Position numbers and translations under genes: made by a program. DNA of 64,000 nucleotides, taken from assembly GCF_004027225.2 (NCBI RefSeq), contig NC_044289.2, positions 12,610,354 to 12,674,353 of the forward strand. The letters run 5' to 3'. Positions 35,967 through 47,046 of this stretch are shown here, piece by piece; position 1 is the stretch's first letter, and every line of letters starts with the position of its first letter. The notes beneath the pieces were generated by a model. The model made no database searches and was not told the origin of the DNA. It saw only the letters and a list, made by a program, of their open reading frames with translations. This stretch comes from Strigops habroptila. Its lineage: Eukaryota; Chordata; Aves; Psittaciformes; Psittacidae.

Positions 35967-38460
35967 GATGGTTTTAAAGATCTTGCTGTCAAGACGTAAA
36001 CATGTGATTAAGGTTCATCAGATGAGTTGAATCAGATTGATTGTTGGCAGCCCTTTACTCTCCATTTTTGATCTCAGCTTGCTAATGGGGATGGATTATC
36101 CATAGTACAACTCTAGGATTTTGTGCTTCTCATATCTCTAAAGATGTACCAAACACACAAAGTGACAACAAACCCTACTTGTGGCTTAAAACACCCTTTT
36201 TTATAGGGGGAAAAGCAGGCAGCCTGAGAACACCTCGAACAGCCCACCAAAAAGCCTTCAGTGCACGCTTAACAGGCGTGTAGCCCATTCTGTGTCTGGA
36301 GTTAATGCTGCCTCGGCATGTATGTTGATCTTTATGAGTGAATTCTGAAATACTTGAGCAGGCTTTGCTTTTTCCTGAGTTGGAAAGTTTGAGTGAGTGG
36401 GTTATTGTCTCCTAAGGGCATTTTGGAAAGAAGCAGACTTGTGAGTGTTTAGAAATGTGAAATTTGGCCCTTCTGGTCCTTGTGAGTTTTCTTTAAATCA
36501 TGGGAATGATACTAACACTTTGTTAAAGCATTAGTATCCTGAAAAACTTGAAGCAGTTATGTTTTGAGATGACAAAATACTCTTTTGCACAAAATATGTG
36601 AGTGAAGTCCTTAAAATTCTCTTAATTCATACCATCATACTGTTAGCTCTTGCTTAATAGTAAGCATTTGCTTAATATCATGCATGGAATTATCTGTGCT
36701 GAAGTCATTGCAGCTAGCTTCTCTAGCAACTATATGCCTAAGCAGCTGTCTGGGGTTTTTTTTTGTTCATAGTGATTTAGTGGATCTGAATTGGATACTT
36801 AGTAAGAAAACTTGAAGATAATCTCTTAGCATTTATAAGGAAGGTTTGAATTTAGTGCAAGGTTGAAACACTTGTGTTATCCTACAAGTTATATAAATGT
36901 TCAGATGCTTGAACTCTTTAAGAATTCTTTTGTGACCTTATCTGTTAATTTGTCTTCTGGGCTAGATTCATGGAATCGTTAGTAAATGCACTTACCCAGT
37001 AGGTATCAGTTCTGCTGCACAGTCTATGATCTTCTAAACCAGCAGATCTGAGCTGAAAAACCTTCCCGAGTTGCCTTTGTTCAGCAAAATCAGATCGTCA
37101 GCTGTTCTGCATCAGTAAGCAAATAACTACATCTCCCATTTAACACAAGAAACTTAAAATGGCTTAACTCCTGATGCATGAAAATTTCTGAAACTCATTT
37201 CTTTGTATAACAGGTAATAGAGAAAATACAAACCTCCTACCAAGATTTGCTGTTAGCAGTTTCTTAGTTCTCAAAGTGTAGGTGCAAAACCAGGGATGCT
37301 TTTATACCATTTTTTTTGCTTCAGGATCATCTAATTCAAAAGCAGTCCTGTAGCATCATGTAGTAAACTTCAGTTTTACAGTACCCTTTAGGATGGCTTT
37401 TTTAAAGTAGGCAGAGTTTTCATGAAAATTTGGTTTCAGAGATTGCTATCAATGTCAGGCAAATTTAAAATGAAACTACAGAATCTTTTGAAAATCCTGG
37501 TTTAAAATGGTGCAAAAGTCTTGTGTGTTTTCTGAGATGTGTACATAAGTGTAGATGGTTCCTACTCTGACCTGTTTCTTTTCAGATGGGCCAGTTATTT
37601 CGCTGTTGAAAAATGGTTGAGCAATGAACTCGAAAATAAAGTTAAATGTGTCACTGTAAGATGAATGCCAGGATGTTGCTTTGTTACCTCACCATGGAGA
37701 TGGGAAAGTCGCTTTAAAAAAAAATAATCCCTGGGGCTTAGTTTATGTTCTTGCTGTTGCTGCCTTCCCTTGGTGGGTGATTAGGGCTTTTCTTAGTGGT
37801 ACCTACAGATAGATTTTGTTTAGACCGTCTCATGTTCGTCTTGCAAGTTCCAGTTTCTCTTTCAGGATGGTGTAGTAAGGGATTAGGTGGTTGTATGCAG
37901 CTGCTGGAGCAGCAGAGCTGACTTTGTGCCAATGGGCTTGTTTGCTGTTTCCTTGAGGGAGAAAGGTCCTTTGGCTTTCCTGGAGTCAGCTGGGTGTGGG
38001 CCAATGCCCTGGTATGTTGCTTGAGTTCATTAGTGTATGAAAGGGGTTAGCTCTGGTTTATTGAGCAAGAGAACAAAATGCTTAAGTACCCATTTGAGTA
38101 ATCTGACATTCTAAAGAAAGAATTGCTTGCTTTTTTTTCCCCCTGTAGAATTGTTGCTCTTGTTTTTGTCAAGTACTGAATTCAGCCTTACTGGGAATGG
38201 TTGAATTGATGGATAGTGGCTTTCTTTACCAAGTACTCGGGATGTATTCAAGATGTTATCTAAAGTGATTGGAAGACCTGGACAGTGAAATACTGTCAGG
38301 CAAAAGACCTTTGTCCAGGCAAAGATTTGGCTGTGTGCTGGGATACAATACTTAGCTGAATGTTAAATGTTGGGAGGCAGCTGCTGATTGTATTTGGTCA
38401 TAGCTGGTATATGGCCAGAAGTCTTTGGTGCGCTGCCTCCTGGTGTTGCATTGTATCATC

Positions 38461-38514
38461 TGGTTGGGCTCGATGATCTTAAAAGGTCTTTTCCAACCTA
38501 AACGATTCTATGAT
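38461..38514 (+). mobile_element. CR1 LINE terminal fragment
   Basis: TGGTTGGGCTCGATGATCTT followed by AAAAGGTCTTTTCCAACCTA and AACGATTCTATGAT is the extreme 3' end of CR1 in the sense direction. Only about 54 bases are recognisable. Confidence 0.9.
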
Positions 38515-39752
38515 CTGGTTAATCCTTGATTTCAAGTGCTTAATTAACACCTTTTGTATGTGACCAGTGGGAGCCTTGGGGATCTTCCACATAGATAATG
38601 AACTGGCTTGTACTTGGGAAGTCAAGAAGAGATGAAGTGGCTCAGGTGAAACAAGGTGCTACTGCTGGTGTTTAGGATGAGAGGCTGGCTTCTGAACTAG
38701 TGAATTGTGATAGTATTAATATGACACTTTCAGTCTTGAATGGAAGCTTGTCAAGAATAAGTGAGAATTGCCTACTCTCCTGTTTATACTGAACTTCTGG
38801 TATGACCTCAGGCTCTTCTATAAAATGTGTACAAGGTAACTGTAATCTCATATTCAAAATTGATTTTGCGCTTCTAACCTCAGCTGCAAAGGTAAAAGTC
38901 ATTTACTTGTGTCTGAGACAAGGTGTAATATTAAGCAGAACATCTGCAACTATTACAGAGTACCTTGTTTTGCAAGTTTCAAAGGCCAAGTATCAAGCAA
39001 GGAAATGCATAGATACTAATTTAGGTGAGGTCTGTACAGTCACCAAGTGTCTGGGACTAGTTTGTAACTGTTAGTAGCTTCATGCTTACCTGGACCTCCT
39101 GCTTTCGCTGGGAGAAAAATAGAAGATCAGTATCATCTAGATGGCCCCTGTCAGATGTTGTGAGAGTCTCACTGTTGCTGGTTGTCCATAACAGGTTTTT
39201 GTTTGTAAATAACCCACTGTTATGTTCCCAGTCATCTTCACCTGCCAGGAGATAAAATCCCTCTCCTAGAGAGAGAGAACTCTTTATTTCCCATACGTGT
39301 GCAGAATGTTGTGCAGTCACTTTGCCAGGTACAGTGGATACCATATATATCAGTGTATGGTTAATTGATTTTGTTTGCTTGGCTAAAATACTCATTTTGG
39401 TTATGTTCCATTAAATATTCAACTACTGATTTTCAATGTTACTTAGGTGCTTTTTTGTTTTTTCTTGTTTTTATTTTTACTGACAGTTGTGGGTCTCAGT
39501 TTAACAGTTATTTTGGAATTCCTAGTGCAAAAATATATGCTGATGATGTTGGTAAATGTCTAATACTTCAATCTGTATGAAGTAAACGTGAATAAGGAAC
39601 TTGGGATATGCTCATGCTTAATCTTTGCAAGATGTTGTCAGGTGTATGTAAAGAAATGTGGTGTCTGTAGGTAATTGCATGGTGTCATAAACAGTAGTCT
39701 GACATGGCCGTTGCCTTTTCTCATCTGCAGGTGTGTGTTGTTTCAGCGCAGC

Positions 39753-42395
39753 ATGGCTGTGGTCATCCGCTTGCAAGGTCTCCCGATTGTGGCGGGGACC
39801 ATGGACATTCGCCACTTCTTCTCTGGATTGACCATCCCTGATGGGGGCGTGCATATTGTAGGGGGTGAACTGGGTGAGGCTTTCATCGTTTTTGCCACTG
39901 ATGAAGATGCCAGGCTTGGTATGATGCGCACAGGTGGTACCATTAAAGGGTCGAAAGTAACGCTGTTGCTGAGCAGTAAAACTGAAATGCAGAACATGAT
40001 AGAACTCAGTCGTAGGCGTTTTGAAACTGCCAATCTAGATATGCCACCAGCAAACGCTAGCAGGTCGGGACCCCCACCTAGTTCTGGAATGAGTGGAAGG
40101 GTTAACTTACCTACTACTGTACCTAACTTTAATAATCCTTCTCCTAGTGTAGTAACTGCTGCTACTACTGTGCATGAAAGCAATAAAAACATACCCACAT
40201 TTTCTACTGCCAGTATGGGGAGCGCACCTCCAAATCTTGGGAGTACCTTTGGTAGCCCAACATTTAGCTCAACTATACCTAGCACAGCATCCCCAATGAA
40301 TACAGTACCTCCTCCACCAATCCCTCCTATCCCAGCTATGCCATCTTTGCCACCAATGCCTTCTATTCCCCCTATACCTGTTCCACCTCCTGTACCCACT
40401 CTGCCTCCTGTTCCTCCGGTTCCTCCAATACCCCCTGTGCCCCCCGTACCTCCAATGACACCTATGCCTCCCATATCAGGAATGCCTCCTATGAATCCTC
40501 CACCCGTAGCACCTTTACCTGCTGGAATGAATGGGTCTGGAGCAGCAGTGAATATGAACAGCGGCTTGAATCCATTGTTTATTGGTCCCATGAATCCTGT
40601 AAATCCTATCCAGATGAATTCTCAAAGTAGTGTCAAGCCGATTCCAATCAATCCAGACGATTTGTATGTCAGCGTTCATGGAATGCCCTTTTCTGCAACA
40701 GAATCTGATGTGAAAGACTTTTTCCTTGGGCTCCGTGTGGATGCAGTCCATATGCTGAAGGATCATGTAGGTCGAAATAATGGAAATGGACTAGTTAAGT
40801 TTTTTTCTCCTCAAGATACGTTTGAAGCCCTGAAGCGAAACAGAATGCTGATGATTCAGCGCTATGTTGAAGTTAGTCCTGCGACAGAGAGACAGTGGGT
40901 GGCTGCTGGAGGCCACATAACTTTCAAGCAAACCCTGGGTCCCTCCGGGCAGTCCCACCCACCTCCTCCCCAGGCTCATTCTAGGTCCAAATCTCCTAGT
41001 GGACAGAAAAGGTCACGGTCGAGATCTCCCCATGAACAGGGTTTCTGTGTCTATTTGAAAGGTCTTCCCTTTGAATCAGAGAACAGACACGTGATAGATT
41101 TTTTTAAAAAGCTGGATATAGTTGAAGACAGCATTTATATAGCTTATGGACCTAACGGGAAGGCGATCGGAGAGGGGTTTGTTGAGTTCAGGAATGAAGC
41201 CGATTATAAAGCAGCTTTGTGTCATCATAAGCAGTACATAGGGAATCGCTTTATTCAGGTTCATCCAATTACTAAAAAGGCAATGTTAGAAAAGATAGAT
41301 TTGATTCGTAAAAGATTGCAGAACTTCAACTATGACCAGAGAGAAATCCTCTTGAATGCTGAGGGAGATGGAGGCTCGCCAAAATTGTGTGCGCATATAT
41401 CTAATATTCCATACAATATAACAAAAATGGAAATCCTTCAGTTTCTAGAGGGACTGGCAGTAGAAGAAAATGCTGTACAAATTCTTGTTGATAATAACGG
41501 GCAAGGTTTAGGACAAGCGCTGGTTCAGTTTAAAGCTGAAGATGATGCTCGTAAGGCAGAACGTTTGCACCGTAAAAAACTGAATGGAAGAGATGTTGTT
41601 TTGCGTTTGATAACTGTAGAAGAAATGAGAGACATTGAGAGAAACCCACCATCTCAAGGGAAAAAGCTACTGAAAATCCCGATCCAAGGAAACGCGGCTG
41701 TGCCGGGAGCACAGGGTGCTGGTGGGGATGAGCATGCTTTCTTGGGGGGAAATGCGAAAGATGCAAACAATGGTCCTCCGTTTAATTTCCCTGGTAACTT
41801 CAGTGGGTCTGGCTCGTTTGGTCCCCCTCTGCCTCCGCCTGGAGTAGGTGGTTTTCCCGATTCTAGACCAGGAATGCCTACAGCTGCAGCTAGCGGTTTA
41901 CCTGGTGCAGGTGTTGAGGTCCCAGGTTTTGCAGGTGGCCCTGGCAATTTGAGTGGACCAGCGGGTTTTTCAGGGGGTCCTCAGGCTTTCGGTAATGGTC
42001 CTGGCAATGTAAGTGGACCCCCTGCCTTTGGTGCTGGTCCTCCAGGGATTGCTGGTGGTCATGGACATATGAGTGGACCTCCAGGGTTTGGACCTGGACC
42101 AGGAAATATACATGTTAGTGGACCCCCGGGTTTTGCAACAGGCTCTGGGAAGCCAGGACCAACTGTCATTAAAGTGCAAAATATGCCCTTTACTGTTTCG
42201 GTGGATGAAATTTTGGATTTCTTTTATGGTTACCAAGTGATCCCTGGTTCAGTGTGTTTAAAATACAATGAAAAAGGCATGCCCACTGGAGAAGCAATGG
42301 TTGCATTTGAGTCTCGTGATGAAGCTATGGCAGCAGTTGTTGATTTAAATGACAGGCCTATAGGCTCCAGAAAAGTAAAACTTGTTTTAGGGTAA
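39753..42395 (+). CDS. RBM12: RNA-binding protein 12 (SWAN)
   Basis: Nuclear RNA-binding protein; the coding region is a single exon as in mammals. It has 880 residues against 932 in human. I chose the ATG at 39753 (context GCAGCATGG, MAVVIRLQGLP) over an upstream in-frame ATG at 39675, which precedes the splice acceptors at 39730 and 39746. Layout by residue: N-terminal RRM about 3-78; Ser/Thr/Asn-rich linker; Pro-rich block about 195-255 with repeated PPVPP/PPIPP; RRM about 302-378 (DLYVSVHGMPF, GNGLVKF); short SR-like segment about 409-428 (RSRSRSP); RRM about 430-508 (VYLKGLPF, GEGFVEF); RRM-like about 543-620; Gly/Pro-rich repeats about 690-800 (GPGNVSGPPAFG type); C-terminal RRM about 804-880 (IKVQNMPF, ending KLVLG). 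No frameshift or stop. A very long antisense frame opposite the Pro-rich block is a shadow. Confidence 0.98.
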   Translation: MAVVIRLQGLPIVAGTMDIRHFFSGLTIPDGGVHIVGGELGEAFIVFATDEDARLGMMRTGGTIKGSKVTLLLSSKTEMQNMIELSRRRFETANLDMPPANASRSGPPPSSGMSGRVNLPTTVPNFNNPSPSVVTAATTVHESNKNIPTFSTASMGSAPPNLGSTFGSPTFSSTIPSTASPMNTVPPPPIPPIPAMPSLPPMPSIPPIPVPPPVPTLPPVPPVPPIPPVPPVPPMTPMPPISGMPPMNPPPVAPLPAGMNGSGAAVNMNSGLNPLFIGPMNPVNPIQMNSQSSVKPIPINPDDLYVSVHGMPFSATESDVKDFFLGLRVDAVHMLKDHVGRNNGNGLVKFFSPQDTFEALKRNRMLMIQRYVEVSPATERQWVAAGGHITFKQTLGPSGQSHPPPPQAHSRSKSPSGQKRSRSRSPHEQGFCVYLKGLPFESENRHVIDFFKKLDIVEDSIYIAYGPNGKAIGEGFVEFRNEADYKAALCHHKQYIGNRFIQVHPITKKAMLEKIDLIRKRLQNFNYDQREILLNAEGDGGSPKLCAHISNIPYNITKMEILQFLEGLAVEENAVQILVDNNGQGLGQALVQFKAEDDARKAERLHRKKLNGRDVVLRLITVEEMRDIERNPPSQGKKLLKIPIQGNAAVPGAQGAGGDEHAFLGGNAKDANNGPPFNFPGNFSGSGSFGPPLPPPGVGGFPDSRPGMPTAAASGLPGAGVEVPGFAGGPGNLSGPAGFSGGPQAFGNGPGNVSGPPAFGAGPPGIAGGHGHMSGPPGFGPGPGNIHVSGPPGFATGSGKPGPTVIKVQNMPFTVSVDEILDFFYGYQVIPGSVCLKYNEKGMPTGEAMVAFESRDEAMAAVVDLNDRPIGSRKVKLVLG

Positions 42396-44400
42396 CTGTT
42401 AATATGAAGTAGTTGTAGAATAGATATTCATAGTGCTGTGATAAATGCATCCGGATTGGTTTTTATAGTATTTCCAGGCTAGAACCTGTGGATTGTTTAA
42501 ATTGTAAAACAGATTGGTTTTGATAAGACAGAGCACTGGGTTAACCATTGCATAAGAGCCACTGCGAGGAGAGATGCGCAGTGGATTTTCCTGTACAAGT
42601 CTGTGGAGGAGCCAGACAGATTCTTATTCACCGTAGAAGTTTGGTAACCTTTACTGGTCACAGTGCTTATCAAGGAGTTTAGATTGGTTTTACGTAGTTT
42701 CGGATAAGGGAAATAGATGAAGTCAGTGAAGCTCTTCAGTGGGTGCTCTTGCAAGCCATTGTAAAATAGATAGCTATTTCTAGATTTGGTTAAAAGCTGG
42801 CTGAATTTGCTTTGTTTACAGGTCAAAGCTTTGTTTAAAGTCCTGATTTTACTCTGCAACCGAACGAATTCTCAGTGTACACAGATTAATTGTTTTGTGT
42901 ATGTATCTTTATTTTTTTTTTCCAAGATTCTCACTGTATGAACAGTTGAATTATGCCCATTGCTGATGTGTCTACCGAACTAATTCCTATAAGTATGAGC
43001 AGAATCGTTCTGTAAAATTCAAGCTGTTCTTTGTGGAATAACCTTTAGTTATTTATATATTGCAATTATAACTGTGCAGAATAAGACTTTTGCCACAAGT
43101 ATAGCTAACCTCAAACATTATCATATGAGTTTTATAGTACACTTAACACATTTGCAGTAGAAGTAACAACTTGAAAAATACTCATTATTGTTTAAGTAGC
43201 TTGATTTGTTAGGATTACATGAATCAGTTGGGATAGGATGTTTGACACTAGTTGGATATTGATGTTGTATTTCTCATGTGTCTCTTGAACTCCTTACATA
43301 GAGTCTCTGCTAAGAGAACCAAAGTGGTGATTATTAGTAGAAGATTGGAGTCCAGCTAAAGTGTTAAATTAGTTTATATATGAAAGAAACTCTCTATCTT
43401 CAGCAACTCTGTCATGAATTACTGCTATGGGTGAATTCAGAGATAAAATTTATTTTTCTCCAAAACTTGAAAATACTGAGTTTACTATATATTTTTGCAA
43501 TAAAGTTGTGCTGTTGTATTCAAAGTCTGTATAAGAGTTGCCATTTTCTTTGCTGTGCAGTAAAACCTTCCATGGAAAACCAGCGAATTGAAAAGGAAGT
43601 AATTGCACAAGTGAAAAGTAGACATTTATTTTTGGTTCATCCTTGCTTGGCTTATGATAAATTTTAAGACTTGGACATTGCCTGAAAAAAATCCTGCTAT
43701 TCCCTGCAAATCATTGTACTTAAACATAGTAAACTTTAAACTGTTTTTGTTTCCTGGACAAAGAAAAACAGTGCCTTTTGGTGTTGCATATCATGGAACA
43801 CTGAAGTGTATGGTCAGGCAAAATTGAGAGGTGCAAGTGGCAACAGTTTTATTCATGTGGTGTGTAGGAGAGATTTGCAAACCTGTGCAGCGCTGCATCC
43901 TGAGAGGATTTCCCAGTACAGGAATGTGTGGAAGGATTGTATAAAGGTGTACTTCAATAAAGAGGCGGTCGCATTACACAGATGCTTCTGTAATTCATTA
44001 GCGTGATTCTGTTTTGACAGATTATAGGTGGTCCCAACTTTTGGAAAAGTCATGTGATTTGTATATACTGTTTAAAATTAAGCCTCCTGTTAATAAAACT
44101 GTCTGTCTCTGAAGCTTCATGTTATGCGTTTCAACAGTCTTTGGGAGTAATGTTTCAACAGCAGATCTTTGTTTCCTTTATTTTATTTTCCTTTTGGAAG
44201 TCTGAAAGTCCCCTTGCTGATGTCAGAAGGATGTGATTAGGAGTCAAGCCTTTCAGTTTACCTTTCCAATTTTGCTCTTTGTTTCTTTATTATTTTTTTT
44301 TTTAAACAACTTTTATTAAAGTTTCATACTATATTGGAGTTATTTGGGTGCTTGTTTCTTCATGTTTCACATTAGAATAAAATTACTGAAAAGGAAAACT
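42396..44400 (+). terminator. RBM12 3' UTR with alternative poly(A) signals
   Basis: AATAAA occurs at 43499-43504, 43956-43961, 44092-44097 and 44376-44381, giving possible 3' UTRs of about 1.1 to 2.0 kb. The sequence is AT-rich throughout, and TGTTTG-type text follows the 44376 signal. Which sites are used needs 3'-end data. No coding frame of note is present. Confidence 0.55.
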
Positions 44401-47010
44401 TGGCTTCATTGTTCACAGCCTTGATTTAAGATCTTAGTGTGTGTTGACTGGCGGAAACTGGTGATAACTGTTTTCAAGTTCCACTGGATCACAACAGTGC
44501 TTGCCTTGTTGTGAAACGTAATTAAACTCCAGATGTCTGGAGTTAGATGCACAGTTCTGTGTTAACTGTCTTTTGATTTCATGTCTTGATCCTCTCGGTA
44601 ATGGGTACAGGGTTAGGATTTGCGTTAGTCACGGCTTACTGCGAACCATGCTTGTGTGCCTGTCCCTGGGGACTTTCTGAAAGTGCAGGTTTGTTTTGGA
44701 AATCTTTAATTTGCTGATTCTTGATTTTATTTTATTTTTCTGAACAGTATTAAGGTGTTTAAATGCTTATCTAAAAAAATATGCAAACCCATATAAAAGC
44801 CACTGGTGTTTGGGACATTGACACGGATGGAACGGCTAAATGGAGGATTTGGGGTGGGGAAGGGGCTCCTGATCTTGCCAAGCAGTTGATGCTCCAGGTT
44901 TTTTTAGCATAAATTCTTAGTAAATGGATAAGTAGATATCCTCTCTTCCTCGAGAGTAGGCTCTTGGAAAATAGGAAGTTGTAGCCACTATCAAGTGTTA
45001 CTTGCAAATATGAGAAGTTTTCAATAACAACTGGCTTTCATGTTAGAAACAGCCTTAAGCTGCATGTTCTTAATTATGAGGGATACCCTTGTAGTAACAG
45101 GCTATGCTGCTAGGTTTGATAAAATTACTTACTTCACACGTGTGTATTTGTGGACAGCCTTAAAATAAGGGGTAGGACCTCAGAGGTCCCTTCTCCAGTG
45201 TGGAAGGCATGAACTGCCCTTGAATGTTCCCTTCAAGGCTGGCTGCTGACAAAAGGTAGCAACAGAAAGAACTGGCTAAAGGATGCTGCTCAAATTGACA
45301 GTTGTTATGGCCTTGATGCTCTAAATGTCAAGAACTGGCATCCTGCTTAGCCTCCTTGGAACAATGCAGTGGATGCCACTGATGTCGCAATTTCTTCCAA
45401 GTTACGGAAAGAAGGTTCTTGTGTTTATATAACTGGCTAACTTGATGTTTATAGCAGTTCCTTAAGTGTTAGTGCCTAAGTACTGCTTCTGAAACAAGTG
45501 GTAAAGTGTTACATTCACAAAGTGATCTCTGTTATACGTATTCTTGCTGTCCCATTCACAAGAGAAAGTATGACTATAATAAACAGTGATAAACTTGTGA
45601 CCTGTATGGAAGAACTGCAGTGGTTAGATGAGGGTGACTTTAAAGTTACCAAGTTTTCAAGCAGTTACATGTAAATGTCACAGTTGGATTTTGTTTTTAA
45701 CACAAGTCAATTCTGTAATGTCACAGACAACATTAAAGCCAGTTCCTTATTGATAAATTATTGCTGCCATGTTCTAAATGTAGATTTATGAGAGCTTTGA
45801 GGCTTTGTAGTTTTAAAGAAAACTGAAGGGTACTTTTTTATTCTAAGTAGTGTTCTTGCATAGCATTTAATGTTTTCCTTGAATGTCTATGCACTGAATT
45901 TGTTGTGAGTGGAGAGGAAGATCAATGCAAAAATGAAGACTAGAGTCGTGTGCCAGTTGGCACCGAAGGTCTGCTTCCTAAAGAACGTATGTGCTGGTCA
46001 GTTCTGAATTACTTAGCCTGTCCTTCAAGAAGTTGTTGCCTGTGTGAAATCAGCAGCTCGTTTCACTGACAGTATTTTGGTGTGTTAAAGACTGCAGACT
46101 CTAGAGGAAAAAATTCTTCTCCAGTTACCTGTGCACACCAGTGGTGCCTTAACTTTGAATAATGATTCCAGTTTCTCTATTTTGTTTGTCCTCAGTCTTC
46201 TGCTGTGGTGGTTCCAAAGCTGCTGTTTCTCACAGCAAGTGCTGTTGGTCCTCATCGTGTTCAGCAGTGTGCACCTCTGAACTGTGTTGGCCTTCTGATC
46301 TGCAAAACTGAAACCACCTCATATTATGGACCACTTAAAGCCTCTGGTTGGACAACGGACTGCTCTTTGGGAGCAGTTGTTCTCAAATGATTGTCCAGAT
46401 ATGTGGATTAGACTCTGATTCAAAGGATTGCAGTTCCTGTTCAGTACGGATTCTAGTGCGAGGAAAAGATGAGGTTTTTCTCTTTGACAAGATAATTGGT
46501 TGGAAGGAAGGAGTTTTGAAACTGGACTGATATATAAGGAAACAGTTTGAGTCTAGGGACATGCACGAATGAGTTTTATGTCAGTTTGTTTCTTTAGATA
46601 TTGTGCAGGTCTTTAAAAAAGGAAAAAAAAGATGCTAAATTCTGACACTGTAAGAGATTTTTCAGAAGTAGTGCCTTGGGCCTGGAAGCAGTATTGCCAA
46701 ATACATTTGCTTCTCTTTGTCGTTCTGCACGTTTGCTAGTGCTTCCTTCTGTTCTGTGGCTGTATGTTCTTTCATGGTTTGGGGAAAACTGAGTAGAGTT
46801 TGTGTACGGAGAGAATGACTCTTCCCAGTGGAAGTGGAGGAGAAACTGTTAAATGCTTCTGCAGGAAGAGTAACCTTCTGGGGTTCTCGTTATATCTGGT
46901 TTTGGCAGTGAGAACATGATTGTAGTTGAAAGATTTGGCTTTCCCATGGAATGACAATCTGTTGGTTGGTAGCGTGCATTCGCCTTAAGGTTTGTGGCTG
47001 TGTACTCAAC

Positions 47011-47046
47011 TCTGCTACTCTGTCCCTGTCTTGCCATCAGGTAGGT
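47011..47046 (+). promoter_or_regulatory. Juxtaposed splice acceptor/donor (recursive-site-like)
   Basis: A long pyrimidine-rich run (TCTGCTACTCTGTCCCTGTC, then TTGCCATCAG) ends in AG at 47039-47040 and is followed at once by GTAGGTAT, a good donor. It has the form of a recursive splice site and lies about midway in the proposed 27-kb CPNE1 5' intron. No functional evidence is visible beyond the consensus. Confidence 0.4.

Larger units (their letters stand above)
32600..39730 (+). other. RBM12/CPNE1 5' intron, no gene seen
   Basis: About 7 kb between the island and the RBM12 coding exon. It holds two CR1 tail fragments (35806-35966 antisense, 38461-38514 sense) and one juxtaposed acceptor/donor at 35007/35008, each listed separately. 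The remainder is AT-rich and unremarkable, without coding frames of interest. Confidence 0.5.

Noticed and set aside
39675-39752. In-frame N-terminal extension of RBM12 by 26 residues
   Set aside because: It runs upstream across two splice acceptors (39730, 39746) and so is intronic. The protein starting MAVVIRLQGLP matches the known RBM12 start.
39743-40591. 282-codon antisense frame inside RBM12
   Set aside because: Its Gly/Ile-rich repeats are simply the complement of the Pro-rich repeats of the RBM12 coding strand.
45175-45215. CR1-like tail (GGACCTCAGAGGTCCCTTCT)
   Set aside because: Only about 20 bases resemble the CR1 GAGGTCCCTTCCAACC string, with no neighbouring CR1 text or octamer tail.
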